Counted from the stretch's first letter, positions 21,246 through 30,967 are shown. The stretch: DNA of 64,000 bases from Acidimicrobiales bacterium (GCA_034521975.1 JAXHLR010000004.1:396165-460164), one strand, 5' to 3'. Notes: a model not told the origin generated them from the letters alone. Made by a program: numbers and translations.

Positions 21246-23150
21246 TCAGCCGACCGAGGCACCGAGCGCATCGCCGAGCAGGTCGCCCGCCAGGTCGTCG
21301 GGACCAATGGGCAGAGTCGCAGCGGTGATGGCCAGACCGCCCAGACTGGTCGCGGTCAGCACCATCTCGGAGGCGAGGTGGTCGCCCATGGTCTCGAACA
21401 AGCCCCGACACGCGGGACCCATGTCGGCCAGACCCAGCGCCAGCTCCCTGGTGGTGGTCTCGTGCCCGGGCACCGCGCCATGGGCGCCGGTCCCCACGAT
21501 GGGCACGGTCACGTGGCGGGCCCCGTCGAGCCGGGTTCTGCGGTCGGCGACCAGGGGGTCGCCGCTGGCTCCCGCGCTGAGGTAGTCGGGCCCGTCGGGC
21601 AGGGGTCTCGACCCGAGCTCGAGGAGCAGGTCGGAACGTCGGGACAGGTCGGGGAGATTGGTACCCCGCGGGTCGGCGGTCGAGCCGATGACCCCCTCCA
21701 CGGCCCGGAGGGCGATCGTCCCTCCGGACAGCGTGCTCGCCTCGACCGACAGCGTGGCCAGATCGGCTCCCTGGTGGGGCGTGGCCATGGTGGCCACCAG
21801 CCCCAGGCGCTCGATCACCTCCCGTCCCCCCTCACGGGACTCCAGCTCGCGCAGGGCCAGGCGCGCCACGACGCCACCCTGGGAGTGGGCGTAGAGGTCG
21901 ACGGTGGCATCGGGCGCGGAGCGAGCTACCTCGGTCAGCAGGTCTGCGAGCAGCGCGCCACGTGAGCCCAGCTCGGTCGAGGACGCTCCCGGGCCATAGG
22001 CGGTCGCCTCGATGTGGGCCAGGTCCCCGGTCGCCGACGCGGTCTCGTCGTCGAAGTGACCGGGGGTACGCCCGCCCGCATAGCTGAACCCGATGACATC
22101 ACCCTCGTGGTAGCCGAGCTCGTCGGTCCGGAGCTCGCCGATGGATGCCCCGTCGCTGCTGGAGTCCAGACCAGCCACCAACACCGCGACCCGACGACCC
22201 GCCGGCTGCTCGGCGATGACGCCCTCGGGGGTGCAGATCTGGCGATGGTGCCACCACTCGACGACCGTCGCGAACGTGCGCCAGGGCGATTCGAGCACGT
22301 CGAAGGTGAACAGCAGTATCGGGGGCACCTCGCCCTGGGCGAGCGGGACCAGGATCCCGAAGACCACCCCGGAGAGGTACGGGTTGACCGCACCGAGGGC
22401 GTAGGGGGCCAGATACCAGCTCACCTCCGCCACGTACGGGGCAACAGCCATGACCACCTCGGAGGTGGAGGTGCCCAACCACCGGGCGGCCTCGAGCTGC
22501 ATCCCGAGCACGGTCGTGCCGCTGTCGATCATCCACCCGCCCGCTCCCATCAGCGCGCCTCCCAGGCGGCCGAGCACCCCGAAACCACCGCCTCCCCCCA
22601 GGTCGAGGGCGATCAGCCGGAGCTCGGCCGCACGCTGGCCCGGGGTCGTCCAGGCGCTGCCGCCCAGGGGCGACTCGGGCACCAGCCGCACCGCGATCGG
22701 TCCCGCCCCGAAGAGCGCCTCGGGGTCGACGTAGCGACCCTGCTCGCGAACGCCTACGTGGGTGACCCCACCTGCGCGGGCAACGACCTGGCCTGCGGCC
22801 ACCTGCTGGCCCAGCCGGACCGACAGCTCACCGACACCCGAGTAGCTGGTCAGGCGCCGGTCGGGGTGCTCGACCGTGACGTGCAGGGCGCCCCCGACCT
22901 GGCCGGCGAAGGTGACCACACCGTCGGCCGCGGCCCGGATCTCATCTCCGGGCGCGGTGGCGTACTCGACCCCCCGGTTGCCGGGCCCGAAGCGGGTGAG
23001 CGGGGGTCTGAACCCGTCGATGATCTCGGCGTCGACCGGATGCTCGTAGGTGACCGCACCGGAACCCTCGTCGGCACGCGCGGGAACAGGGACGAGGAGG
23101 GCAGCGACTGCCCCGAGCACAACAATGAGCGCCGTGACGCGCACCACCAT
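21246..23150 (-). CDS. Secreted fusion: degenerate M23 (LytM-like) domain plus alpha/beta-hydrolase
   Basis: A 634-residue exported protein. Residues 1-26 form a signal peptide ending ARA. Residues 35-150 follow the M23 peptidase pattern (GVEYATAPGDEIRAAADGVVTFAG ... RLGQQVAAGQVVARAG ... THVGVRE), but the usual HxGxD zinc motif reads N-R-G-V-E; only the last His-bearing strand remains, so it is probably a binding rather than cutting domain. A hydrophobic middle section (about 190-300) follows. The C-terminal half is an alpha/beta-hydrolase with AHSQGG (nucleophile about Ser423). It sits between whiG and rpsB, where other actinobacteria carry an M23 peptidase alone. Substrate unknown. Confidence 0.78.
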   Translation of the reverse strand: MVVRVTALIVVLGAVAALLVPVPARADEGSGAVTYEHPVDAEIIDGFRPPLTRFGPGNRGVEYATAPGDEIRAAADGVVTFAGQVGGALHVTVEHPDRRLTSYSGVGELSVRLGQQVAAGQVVARAGGVTHVGVREQGRYVDPEALFGAGPIAVRLVPESPLGGSAWTTPGQRAAELRLIALDLGGGGGFGVLGRLGGALMGAGGWMIDSGTTVLGMQLEAARWLGTSTSEVVMAVAPYVAEVSWYLAPYALGAVNPYLSGVVFGILVPLAQGEVPPILLFTFDVLESPWRTFATVVEWWHHRQICTPEGVIAEQPAGRRVAVLVAGLDSSSDGASIGELRTDELGYHEGDVIGFSYAGGRTPGHFDDETASATGDLAHIEATAYGPGASSTELGSRGALLADLLTEVARSAPDATVDLYAHSQGGVVARLALRELESREGGREVIERLGLVATMATPHQGADLATLSVEASTLSGGTIALRAVEGVIGSTADPRGTNLPDLSRRSDLLLELGSRPLPDGPDYLSAGASGDPLVADRRTRLDGARHVTVPIVGTGAHGAVPGHETTTRELALGLADMGPACRGLFETMGDHLASEMVLTATSLGGLAITAATLPIGPDDLAGDLLGDALGASVG

Positions 23151-23257
23151 GGGACCACTCCCGACAACAGCGGTTCGGGGGGAAGTGGTTCGGGGGAAGT
23201 GGTGGTGGGCGGGTCAGGCTCCGGGCCGCTCCACGGTGTGACGCGACCGGGTGACGG

Positions 23258-24037
23258 CTACGCCAGCTCGCGCTGCGATGCGGAGATCCTGGACCGCAGC
23301 TGGAGCACCGCCTTGGTGTGGATCTGACACACACGACTCTCGGTGACCGAGAGGACCTCGCCGATCTCGGCGAGGGTGAGACCCTCGTAGTAGTAGAGGG
23401 TGAGCACGATCTTCTCGCGCTCGGGCATGCGGTTGATGGAGTCAGCCAGCAGCGACCGCATCTCCTCGACCTCGAACGCGTCGACCGGGCCGTCTCGCTT
23501 GTCGGCGATCGTGTCGCCCAGGGTGAACGACTCGCGCTCTCCCCCGCCCATCGACAACGTCTCGTCCAGCGCCGCCAGACCCACGAACGAGATCTGGCTC
23601 AAGGTCGCCTGCAGCTGCTCCTCGCTGACGTCGAGCTCGGCGGCGATCTCGCTGTCGGTGGGCGTGCGGTGCAGCTTCGACTCGAGCGTCGAGTAGGCGT
23701 TCTCCACCGCTCGGGCCTTGGCCCGCACCGAGCGAGGAACCCAGTCGATGGATCGGAGCTCGTCGAGGATGGCGCCCTTGATGCGAGAGATCGCGTAGGT
23801 CTCGAACTTGAACCCCCTGGCCGGCTCGAACTTCTCGATGGCGTCGATGAGCCCGAAGACTCCGTAGCTGGCCAGGTCGGCCTGTTCGACGTTCTGGGGC
23901 AGACCCACCGCCATGCGCCCGGCGACGAACTTCACCAGCGGCGAGTAGTGCAGGATCAACTGGTCGCGGACACCCCGGTCGCCGGTGCGCTTGAACTCGT
24001 TCCAGATCTCATCGATGTCGAGGGGGTCGTGATCCAC
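23258..24037 (-). CDS. whiG: RNA polymerase sigma factor, WhiG/FliA family
   Basis: Group 3 sigma factor of the FliA/WhiG type. The 259-residue protein has region 2 ([19 protein letters not shown], then [19 protein letters not shown]), region 3 ([16 protein letters not shown]) and region 4 with the helix-turn-helix [23 protein letters not shown]. The GTG at 24037 gives [16 protein letters not shown]. In Streptomyces whiG, encoding the sporulation sigma factor, lies at the same place near rpsB; FliA drives flagellar genes elsewhere. Which role applies here cannot be read from the window: no anti-sigma, flagellar or sporulation gene is adjacent. xerC is 8 bp upstream. Confidence 0.9.
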   Translation of the reverse strand: MDHDPLDIDEIWNEFKRTGDRGVRDQLILHYSPLVKFVAGRMAVGLPQNVEQADLASYGVFGLIDAIEKFEPARGFKFETYAISRIKGAILDELRSIDWVPRSVRAKARAVENAYSTLESKLHRTPTDSEIAAELDVSEEQLQATLSQISFVGLAALDETLSMGGGERESFTLGDTIADKRDGPVDAFEVEEMRSLLADSINRMPEREKIVLTLYYYEGLTLAEIGEVLSVTESRVCQIHTKAVLQLRSRISASQRELA

Positions 24038-24045
24038 TGAGTTCC

Positions 24046-24933
24046 CTATCCGCGGGGGTGGGTGGCCTCGTGCACCTGCTGGAGGCGCTCGGTGCTCACG
24101 TGCGTGTAGATCTGAGTGGTACCCACGTCGGCATGGCCGAGCAACTCTTGAACCGAGCGCAGATCGGCGCCGCCGTCGAGGAGGTGGGTGGCGAAGGTGT
24201 GGCGCAACGCGTGGGGGTTCACCGGGTTCAGTGACCTGGTGTCGAGGATGCGTCGCACGTCGCGTGGGGTGAGCGGCTTGGCCCGACGGTTGAGGAACAG
24301 CGCGCCGCTGCCCTCGCCCCGGTCCATCTGATCCCGCCCGAGGTCGATCCACGCGCGGACCGCCTGGGCCGCGGCGGCCGACAACGGCACGCGTCGCTGC
24401 TTGTCGCCCTTGCCCCAGACCCGGACCTGGCGACGGCTCAGGTCGAGGTCGCCGGCGACGAGGCCGCACAACTCGCCGACGCGAAGCCCTGAACCGTAGA
24501 GCAGCTCGATGACGGCGTCGTCGCGCAGCGAGATCGGGTCGTCGGCCACCGGCGCGGTGCCGTCGGCAGGAGGCGACGGCTCGAGCAGGGCGTCGAGCTC
24601 GTCGTCGCGCAGCACCCGCGGCAGCCGGCCGGTGCCCGACGGCGCGGACAGCGAGACCGCGGGATCGGTGTCGACCAGCCCGCAGGAGTGCGCCCAGGCG
24701 AAGTACCGCCGTAGCGACGAGGCCTTGCGGCCGACCGAGCGGCGGGCGTACCCCCTGGTGGCGAGATGAGCGAGATAGCGCCTCAGGTGGATCCGGCGGA
24801 CCGAGGCGGGGTCGTCGACTCCGGATCGGGCCACCCAGGTCACGAAGGCGTCGAGGTCGGACCGATACGCCCGGCGTGTCGCCGGCGACACCCCGGTCAG
24901 CACGGCCTCGAAGCGGTCCAGGTCCCAGCCCAC
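24046..24933 (-). CDS. xerC: Tyrosine recombinase XerC
   Basis: Resolves chromosome dimers at dif together with XerD. The 295-residue protein has an N-terminal SAM-like core-binding domain (about 1-90) and the catalytic domain with [13 protein letters not shown] (first Arg), [11 protein letters not shown] (Lys), [12 protein letters not shown] (His-x-x-Arg), [15 protein letters not shown] (His and nucleophile Tyr). All catalytic residues are present. Its setting among dprA, comM and whiG, with no phage genes or attachment sites, supports the housekeeping role rather than a mobile integrase. Confidence 0.9.
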   Translation of the reverse strand: MGWDLDRFEAVLTGVSPATRRAYRSDLDAFVTWVARSGVDDPASVRRIHLRRYLAHLATRGYARRSVGRKASSLRRYFAWAHSCGLVDTDPAVSLSAPSGTGRLPRVLRDDELDALLEPSPPADGTAPVADDPISLRDDAVIELLYGSGLRVGELCGLVAGDLDLSRRQVRVWGKGDKQRRVPLSAAAAQAVRAWIDLGRDQMDRGEGSGALFLNRRAKPLTPRDVRRILDTRSLNPVNPHALRHTFATHLLDGGADLRSVQELLGHADVGTTQIYTHVSTERLQQVHEATHPRG

Positions 24934-25008
24934 GGTCCCACCGTACCGGGCGAGACTCCATGTGACCCCCCACCTGCACCCGAACGACCACGTGGTGACG
25001 TGTGCTGA

Positions 25009-26151
25009 TCATGTCCGCACCCGTTCGACCCAGCCGCCCGAGCGCACGAGCCACCCTCGGTGCTCGAGGTTCATCAGCCGCACCGCCAGATCGCCGAGCG
25101 CCAGACCGGAGCGAGCAGCCAACTGGTCGACACTGACCGGCGTGTCGCCGACCAGGTCGAGCAGGTCGGCGTCGGCGCGGCCGAGGTCGGAGCGGCGCGG
25201 CGCGGAATCGTGGCCCGCGGCATCGTTGGCTGTGACAGCGGAGAACCCGAGAGCGATCAGCACATCGGTGACATCGCGGGCAGGGCCGAGGCCCTCGTGC
25301 AACAGCGCGTTGGTGCCCGCCGAGGCAGGGCTGCGCACCGACCCGGGCACCACCAGCGCCTGGCGGTCGCGCCGAAGTGCTTCGTCGACGGTGTGCAGCG
25401 CACCACCGGTGGCGTGGGACTCGACCACCACGACCACCTCGGACAGGGCGGCGATGATCCGGTTTCGAGCGGGGAACCGCCACGGCAGCGCACCTGCGCC
25501 CATCGGCACCTCCGACACCAGCACGCCCCTGGCCGAGACCGCATCCCAGAGCCGCTGGTGACGACGCGGGTACACGGTGTCGAGACCCGTCCCGACCACA
25601 CCGATCGGCGCGGCACCATCGCTGGCCTCCAACGTGCCTTCGTGCGCGGCGCCGTCGATGCCCAGCGCCAGTCCCGACACCACCGCCACACCAGCCTCGG
25701 CCAGCTGCCGGCCCATCTCCCGTGCCGTGAGACGGCCGCTGCGCGTGCACCGGCGGGTTCCGACGATGGCCACCCGCCGGCCGCTGATCGCTTCGAGATC
25801 GCCGACGGAGAACAGCACCATGGGCGGTTCGAGATCGGCCGCCAGGACCGACGGAAATCGATCGGCGCCGATGGTGGTGACCTCGATGCCGGCCCGATGG
25901 TGCTGGTCGAACAGCGCCGATGGGTCGAGCGTCCGAGATGCACGCGCCCACTCGTCCTGGATCTCGCGTGCCTTCGCGCCGAGGGCACGAGCCACGTCGG
26001 GCTCGTCGGATGGTCGCCCCCGGCACACGGCATCCCAGGCTCGGGCGAACCCGAAGGTCCGCACCAGGGCGGTGAGCCTGCCCGGCCCCATGGCGGGCAG
26101 CGAGGCCAGCGCCACCGCCGCCTCTTCGGGTTCCCGGCTCGAAGCTCTCAC
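25009..26151 (-). CDS. dprA: DNA-processing protein DprA
   Basis: Binds incoming single-stranded DNA and loads RecA during transformation. With the GTG at 26151 the protein is 380 residues: an N-terminal SAM-like part, then the Rossmann DprA domain with [36 protein letters not shown] and [20 protein letters not shown], followed by a C-terminal winged-helix region ([20 protein letters not shown]). It follows comM after one base. Having dprA and comM together suggests residual or active DNA uptake, but no uptake machinery is in the window. Confidence 0.94.
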   Translation of the reverse strand: MRASSREPEEAAVALASLPAMGPGRLTALVRTFGFARAWDAVCRGRPSDEPDVARALGAKAREIQDEWARASRTLDPSALFDQHHRAGIEVTTIGADRFPSVLAADLEPPMVLFSVGDLEAISGRRVAIVGTRRCTRSGRLTAREMGRQLAEAGVAVVSGLALGIDGAAHEGTLEASDGAAPIGVVGTGLDTVYPRRHQRLWDAVSARGVLVSEVPMGAGALPWRFPARNRIIAALSEVVVVVESHATGGALHTVDEALRRDRQALVVPGSVRSPASAGTNALLHEGLGPARDVTDVLIALGFSAVTANDAAGHDSAPRRSDLGRADADLLDLVGDTPVSVDQLAARSGLALGDLAVRLMNLEHRGWLVRSGGWVERVRT

Positions 26152-26152
26152 C

Positions 26153-27664
26153 TCAGACCACCGCCCCGATCTCGAACGGCGCGGGAACGGCGCGAAGCGA
26201 CAGCGCCAGCGCCACATGCTCCACCGACAGCGACCCGCCACGGTCTTCCCGATCGGCGAGGGTGAGCGCCAACCGCCGGATGCGGTGCAAGCCACGACCC
26301 GTGAGCTGTCCCGCCCTGAGCCTGGCCTCGAGCAATCTGGTGGCATCGTCTGACAGCGGTGCGACCTCGTCGAGATGTTCGGCGGCCAGCTCGGCGTTGC
26401 ACCGCACCTCGCGGCCCCGGGCCCGCTCGCGCGCCGTCGCCACCCGCTCGCGCACCGACGCCGTGGACTCGCCGGGTTCGCCGCCGATGAGATCGTCGAC
26501 CTCGGGGGCGGCGACGTCGATCCGCAGATCGAAGCGGTCGAGGATGGGGCCCGACACCCGCCGGTGGTATCGGGCCCTGGCCGCGTCCGAGCAGGTGCAC
26601 AACCCGGGAGCGGCCCCTTGACCACAGGGGCAGGGGTTCATGGCCGCGATCAGCAACACCCGAGCCGGGAAGGTGACGGTGCCCGCCGCCCTGCTGACCC
26701 GGATGACGCCCTCCTCGAGCGGCTGACGCAGCGCGTCGACGACCGGAGCCTGGAACTCGCCGAGCTCGTCGAGGAAGAGCACGCCGTGATGGGCGAGGCT
26801 GATCTCGCCCGGTCGCATCATGGCCGACCCACCCCCGGTGAGCGACACGGTGGAGGCACCGTGGTGCGGGGCCCGGAACGGCGGGCGCCGCACCAGTCCG
26901 GCCGACAGGGGCACGCCCGCGGCGGAGTGCACCATGGTGGCATCGAGGGCGTCGTCAGGGGTCAGATCGGGGAGGAGGCCGGGCAGACGCTTGGCCAGCA
27001 TCGTCTTGCCGGCGCCCGGCGGACCGACCATGAGCAGGTGGTGCCCGCCGGCCGCCGCCAGCTCGAGGGCCAGCCGGGCCATCGGCTGGCCGCGCACGTC
27101 GGCCAGGTCGGGTTCGTGGTCGCGCTCGGGGACGGGCTGCACGGGAGCGCTGGGCCATGGTTCGTCGCCGTCGATGGCGGCGACGAGGGTGGTGAGGTCG
27201 GTGGCGGCCCTGACCCGATGGTGACCAACCAGCTCGGCCTCGCCCACCGATCTGGCCGGCACCACCACGGTGGGCGAACCCAGCGCGTGGACCAGCGGCA
27301 CCGTGCCGGCGACGGAGCGGATCGTGCCATCGAGGCCGAGCTCGCCGACGAAGGCCATCCCCCGCACGCGGTCGGGTTGAATGCGTTCCACGGCCACGAG
27401 CAAGGCAATGGCGATGGCGAGGTCGAGCTGAGAGCCCGCCTTGCGCACACCCGAGGGGGCGAGGTTGACCGTGACCCGCTTGAGCGGCCACGGCAGGCCG
27501 CTGGACAACAGTGCGGCTCGGACCCGGTCGCGCGCTTCACGACACGAGGTGTCGGGCAAGCCGACGACGGTGAACCCGGGCAAGCCGTTGGAGACGTGGA
27601 CCTCGACCGATACGGCACGGCCCTGCACGCCGAGCAGCGTGGCCGATGGGACGGTGGCGATCAC
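26153..27664 (-). CDS. comM: YifB/ComM family Mg-chelatase-like AAA+ ATPase
   Basis: Hexameric helicase that promotes branch migration during natural transformation in ComM-studied species. The 503-residue protein has an N-terminal Lon-like domain, Walker A GPPGAGKTMLAKRLPG, Walker B GVLFLDELGEF, the zinc-type NPCPCGQ ... LCTCS cluster and a C-terminal Mg-chelatase domain (GRGLHRIRRLALTLAD). It is directly followed by dprA. Length and order match other actinobacteria. Confidence 0.94.
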   Translation of the reverse strand: MIATVPSATLLGVQGRAVSVEVHVSNGLPGFTVVGLPDTSCREARDRVRAALLSSGLPWPLKRVTVNLAPSGVRKAGSQLDLAIAIALLVAVERIQPDRVRGMAFVGELGLDGTIRSVAGTVPLVHALGSPTVVVPARSVGEAELVGHHRVRAATDLTTLVAAIDGDEPWPSAPVQPVPERDHEPDLADVRGQPMARLALELAAAGGHHLLMVGPPGAGKTMLAKRLPGLLPDLTPDDALDATMVHSAAGVPLSAGLVRRPPFRAPHHGASTVSLTGGGSAMMRPGEISLAHHGVLFLDELGEFQAPVVDALRQPLEEGVIRVSRAAGTVTFPARVLLIAAMNPCPCGQGAAPGLCTCSDAARARYHRRVSGPILDRFDLRIDVAAPEVDDLIGGEPGESTASVRERVATARERARGREVRCNAELAAEHLDEVAPLSDDATRLLEARLRAGQLTGRGLHRIRRLALTLADREDRGGSLSVEHVALALSLRAVPAPFEIGAVV

Positions 27665-27774
27665 CGGACCCTCCTGACACGATTGGTGGTCGGGAGGGGG
27701 AAGTGGTCGTCAGCCTAGGCGACCGGTGTGACGCTGGGAAGGGCGATCATCGGAATTCCCTCACCGGTGCGGGC

Positions 27775-28149
27775 TCAGAGGACCTCGCGGACATAGCGGA
27801 CGATGGCGTCGATCTCCTCCTGGGAGAGGTCGCCGCCGAAGCTCGGCATGGCGCCTCGGCCCTCGGCGATGATCGTGGCCATGGTCGTGGCATCGGGTTG
27901 TCGATCGGGCGACCAGGGACCCCGCAGATCGGGACCGGCACCTCCGCTCCCGTCGGCGCCGTGGCACCGGGAGCACTGGGCGTTCCACAGCTCGCGACCC
28001 TCGACCAGCACGGGGTCGGCGTCGCCGGCATCGTCGACCGGAACCTCGGGCGCCTCGGAACCAGCGCAGCCACCGAGCGTCATCGCCGCCATCGCCACGA
28101 ACCCGAGCACCGACGCGGGCACTCGTCGCTCGACCTGCATCGCCTTCAT
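27775..28149 (-). CDS. Cytochrome c-type lipoprotein
   Basis: Exported single-haem c-type cytochrome of about 124 residues. The N-terminus is a lipoprotein signal ending LGGCAG, so the Cys should be lipidated. A short acidic linker leads to a class I domain with CSRCHG (CxxCH haem attachment) and MPSFGG, whose Met is the distal haem ligand. I chose the ATG at 28149 because it gives a compact signal peptide; an upstream GTG at 28158 is in frame. It is divergent from a tiny membrane protein gene by 21 bp. Its electron partner is unknown; a nitrite reductase lies 20 kb away. Confidence 0.85.
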   Translation of the reverse strand: MKAMQVERRVPASVLGFVAMAAMTLGGCAGSEAPEVPVDDAGDADPVLVEGRELWNAQCSRCHGADGSGGAGPDLRGPWSPDRQPDATTMATIIAEGRGAMPSFGGDLSQEEIDAIVRYVREVL

Positions 28150-28170
28150 CCGGGGCACGATACTGATCGC

Positions 28171-28284
28171 ATGGGAATGAACCCATTCCGCCCTCGTCGC
28201 GGTTCGCGCGTCGCCGACATCGCCTTCGTGGTCGTCGCCCTGGTGGTGTGCGCCGCGCTCGTCGCCTGGGCAGCGCTGGGATGA
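28171..28284 (+). CDS. Tiny single-span membrane protein (37 residues)
   Basis: Short ORF from an ATG at 28171 giving a basic start (MGMNPFRPRRGSRVAD) and one hydrophobic segment of about 20 residues. The TGA overlaps the ATG of the next gene by three bases, indicating coupling. Small proteins of this shape are common in actinobacteria. No function is recognised. Confidence 0.6.
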   Translation: MGMNPFRPRRGSRVADIAFVVVALVVCAALVAWAALG

Positions 28285-28505
28285 ACGCCGACATCACCGC
28301 CACCCTCCCCGATGACGAGCTCGACGTGCGGTTCATCCAGCCCTATGCCGCCACCAAGACCTATCTGTGTCCCGGGTGCAACCAGGACATCACCCCCGGC
28401 ACCGGCCACATGGTCGTCGTCCCCCACACCGATCCCGACCTTCGCCGCCACTGGCACCGCGGGTGCTGGAACCACCGCCACCGGAGGCGACCGGGACGGC
28501 GCTGA
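28281..28505 (+). CDS. Small zinc-ribbon-like protein (74 residues)
   Basis: Starts with the ATG at 28281 that overlaps the stop of the preceding small gene. YLCPGCNQDITPGTGHMVV followed by HWHRGCWNH supplies a CxxC pair plus distal His and Cys ligands, so a zinc-binding fold is likely. The tail is very basic. Such proteins are widely annotated as hypothetical in actinobacteria; I cannot assign a role. The adjoining histidine phosphatase gene is separated by 78 bp. Confidence 0.68.
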   Translation: MNADITATLPDDELDVRFIQPYAATKTYLCPGCNQDITPGTGHMVVVPHTDPDLRRHWHRGCWNHRHRRRPGRR

Positions 28506-28571
28506 ACGCAGGCCCCGCGACGGGACCGCAGCACACCCGGATGACGAGCCGGCGACCCGGAGCACGGGCCC

Positions 28572-28577
28572 TATGCT
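28572..28577 (+). promoter_or_regulatory. Likely -10 of a leaderless histidine-phosphatase message
   Basis: TATGCT ends six bases before the ATG at 28584, and no Shine-Dalgarno sequence lies between. Transcription would start at the initiation codon. No good -35 is visible. Confidence 0.45.
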
Positions 28578-28583
28578 CCGACC

Positions 28584-29261
28584 ATGGAGCTGGTGCTGGT
28601 ACGTCACGCCGAACCCGAGTGGGTCCGGGAGGGTCTGAGCGTCGACAACCCGCCGCTCACCGACCGCGGACGCGACCAGGCCCGCCGGCTGGCCGACCGT
28701 CTGGCTCACGAGCACTTCGACGCGGTGATGGTGTCGACCATGCAGCGGGCATGCCAGACCGCTGCGCCCCTGCTCGAGGTGCTGGGGGCCGAGCCGAGGT
28801 TCGAGAACTGGCTCGAGGAGCTGCGCATGCCCGACTGGACCGGCACGCCGTCCGAGGAGGTCGACGAGCTGTTCACGCGAGCCAGAGCCCGACCCATCGA
28901 GGACCACTGGGACGGCATGGCCGGGGGCGAGAGCTTTCGAGCGTTCCACGAACGCATCACCAAGGGCCTCGAAGCGTCCCTCGCACCACTGGGAACCTTC
29001 CCGACCGACGACGACACTCCGCTCTGGGAGATCGACGACGAGGACGCCCGGGTCCTCGTCGTGGCCCACGCGGGCACCAACGCCACCATCATCGGGCACA
29101 TGCTGGGCATCCAGCCACTGCCTTGGGAGTGGGAGCGGTTCGTGATGTTCCACGCCTCGTTCTCGGTGCTACGACCCATGCGGATCGGCCAGGGCTGGTC
29201 GTTCAACCTGTTCAAGCTGGGCGATGCCGAGCACCTGCCGGACCAGATGCGCACCCGCTGA
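28584..29261 (+). CDS. Histidine phosphatase superfamily protein
   Basis: Cytosolic phosphatase of the phosphoglycerate mutase fold, 225 residues. LVLVRHAEPEW at the start carries the catalytic RHxE; the second catalytic His is in LVVAHAGTNATIIGH near residue 168, and the proton donor Glu lies in the LEELRMPDW region. The substrate cannot be told. TATGCT six bases upstream of the ATG suggests leaderless transcription. It converges with yraN, 14 bp away. Confidence 0.85.
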   Translation: MELVLVRHAEPEWVREGLSVDNPPLTDRGRDQARRLADRLAHEHFDAVMVSTMQRACQTAAPLLEVLGAEPRFENWLEELRMPDWTGTPSEEVDELFTRARARPIEDHWDGMAGGESFRAFHERITKGLEASLAPLGTFPTDDDTPLWEIDDEDARVLVVAHAGTNATIIGHMLGIQPLPWEWERFVMFHASFSVLRPMRIGQGWSFNLFKLGDAEHLPDQMRTR

Positions 29262-29275
29262 GCCTGGACCAGCGC

Positions 29276-29620
29276 TCAAAAGGCTCCTTCGATCACCTCG
29301 ACCCGGCGCCCCATCACGGCCGCGACGTCGAAGCGCACCTCGCGGGGACGCTGCACCGCCTGGTCGAGCCAGACGGCGGCCAGGCGGCGGATGCGGCGCT
29401 GCTTGGCCGGCGTCACCGCCTCGGCGGGGGAGCCGAACGCCCCCGAGCTGCGGGTCTTGACCTCGCAGAACACGACCGCTGCGCCTTTGCGGACCACGAG
29501 GTCGAGCTCGCCGTCACGGCACCGCCAGTTGCGATCGACGATGTCGTAGCCGTGGTCGAGGTACCACTCGGCGGCGCGAGCTTCACCCGCCGCGCCGAGG
29601 ACCTGTCGTGCATGAGGCAT
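29276..29620 (-). CDS. yraN: YraN (UPF0102) nuclease-fold protein
   Basis: A 114-residue member of the YraN family with the restriction-endonuclease-like core: [18 protein letters not shown], then [11 protein letters not shown] and [11 protein letters not shown], giving the Asp-(Glu-x-Lys) PD-(D/E)xK-type residues. Actual activity and role are uncertain; the family lies near rplS, rnhB and dprA/comM genes in many bacteria, as it does here. It ends 14 bp from the convergent phosphatase gene and is downstream of rplS. Confidence 0.88.
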   Translation of the reverse strand: MPHARQVLGAAGEARAAEWYLDHGYDIVDRNWRCRDGELDLVVRKGAAVVFCEVKTRSSGAFGSPAEAVTPAKQRRIRRLAAVWLDQAVQRPREVRFDVAAVMGRRVEVIEGAF

Positions 29621-29688
29621 CGCCGCTCCCGTCGTCGTGGGTCACCGACGACGGTACCGAGGGAGTGTGACAGCCTTCGGTGGGTGGC

Positions 29689-30036
29689 TCAGGTCTCGCG
29701 CTTCTCGCGGATCCTGGCCGCCTTCCCGACACGGTCGCGCATGTAGTACAGCTTGGCTCGGCGCACGTCGCCCCGGCTGACGACCTCGATCTTGGAGATG
29801 ATCGGGGTGTGGAGCGGGAAGGTGCGCTCGACGCCGACGCCGAAGCTGACCTTGCGGACGGTGAAGGTCTCCTGCAGGCCTCCGCCCTGGCGGCGCAGCA
29901 CGTAGCCCTGGAAGACCTGGATGCGCTCGCGGTTGCCCTCGACCACGCGGACGTGCACCTTGAGCGTGTCACCCGGCGCGAAGTCGGGGATGTCGTCGCG
30001 AAGACTGCTCTGATCGACGAGATCGGTGGGTTGCAT
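29689..30036 (-). CDS. rplS: 50S ribosomal protein L19
   Basis: Large-subunit protein at the 30S interface, 115 residues. [23 protein letters not shown] is the L19 opening and [17 protein letters not shown] with [18 protein letters not shown] the conserved core and end. It is 85 bp downstream of trmD, the normal order rpsP-KH-rimM-trmD-rplS. Confidence 0.97.
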   Translation of the reverse strand: MQPTDLVDQSSLRDDIPDFAPGDTLKVHVRVVEGNRERIQVFQGYVLRRQGGGLQETFTVRKVSFGVGVERTFPLHTPIISKIEVVSRGDVRRAKLYYMRDRVGKAARIREKRET

Positions 30037-30121
30037 GGTGGCGCTCCTGCGCGGGTTCGGGGAGGGCCGGCGGCGCTCACCCTGGTTGAGGCGGACTCAG
30101 CAGGATAGAGGATCGTGCCCG

Positions 30122-30859
30122 TCAGTCCAAAGCCGGGGTGTCGAGACCGAACTCTGCCAGCAGGACACGGTCCTCGTCACCGAGGCCGCCACGTTCGACG
30201 ATGAGGTCGAGGCGCTGGTCCAGTGTACGGGCGATCGCCTGGGCCCGGCGCCAGCGGGCGACCCGTCCGTGGTCCCCGGACCGCAGGACCTCGGGCACCT
30301 CCCACCCGCGGAACTCGGCCGGACGCGTGTACTGCGGGTACTCGAGCAGCCCGTCGCTGAACGACTCCTCGCCGGCGGAGGCATCGTTGCCCATCACGCC
30401 GGGGACCAGGCGACCGACCGCCTCCAGGATCACCATGGCCGCCACCTCTCCTCCGGCCAGCACGTAGTCGCCGATGGACACCTCGTCGTCGACGAGGTGC
30501 TCGCGGATGCGGTGGTCGACGTCCTCGTAGCGGCCGCACAACAGCGAGAACCCGTCGGTGGCGGCCAGCTCGCGTGCCATCGCCTGGTCGAAGCGTTGAC
30601 CGCCGGGGTCGCACAGCAGCAGGGGTCGGGGCGGCTCGACCGCCTCGACCGCAGCGAAGACCGGCTCGGGCCTGAGGACCATGCCCGCTCCCCCGCCGAA
30701 GGGCGCGTCGTCGACGCTGCGGTGCACGTCGGTGGTGTGGGCGCGCAGGTCGTGGGCCCGCACGTCGAGCAATCCCCGCTCCTGCGCCTTGCCCAACAAG
30801 CTTTGGGCGGCGAAGTCGTCGACCATGCCGGGAAAGATGGTGAACACGTCGATCCTCAT
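30122..30859 (-). CDS. trmD: tRNA (guanine-N1-)-methyltransferase TrmD
   Basis: Methylates G37 next to the anticodon using SAM. The 245-residue SPOUT enzyme starts MRIDVFTIFPGMVD and contains DDAPFGGGAGMVL, LLCGRYEDVDHRI and EVSIGDYVLAGGEVAA (the trefoil-knot SAM site), then LLEYPQYTRPAEF. All are canonical. Upstream, 108 bp separate it from a divergent AbiEi-like gene that interrupts the usual rimM-trmD neighbourhood. Confidence 0.97.
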   Translation of the reverse strand: MRIDVFTIFPGMVDDFAAQSLLGKAQERGLLDVRAHDLRAHTTDVHRSVDDAPFGGGAGMVLRPEPVFAAVEAVEPPRPLLLCDPGGQRFDQAMARELAATDGFSLLCGRYEDVDHRIREHLVDDEVSIGDYVLAGGEVAAMVILEAVGRLVPGVMGNDASAGEESFSDGLLEYPQYTRPAEFRGWEVPEVLRSGDHGRVARWRRAQAIARTLDQRLDLIVERGGLGDEDRVLLAEFGLDTPALD

Positions 30860-30955
30860 GCGAGGTCCAGCCTTCCACGCGGGTGCGCACCGCTCCCAGC
30901 TCCTGCGGGACCGCTGGGCCCGTGGGCCACACGGTTCGCTGTCTCAGGTCGTCGC

Positions 30956-30961
30956 TGTACT
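30956..30961 (+). promoter_or_regulatory. Possible -10 of the AbiEi-like gene
   Basis: TGTACT ends six bases before the ATG at 30968; TTCGCT at 30935-30940 is a weak -35 with a 15-bp spacer. Spacing predicts a leaderless message. Confidence 0.38.
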
Positions 30962-30967
30962 GGTGCG

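Noticed and set aside
24046-24933. XerC as an integrase of a mobile element
   Set aside because: It is embedded with whiG, dprA and comM in conserved order, with no attachment repeats, phage or transposon genes.
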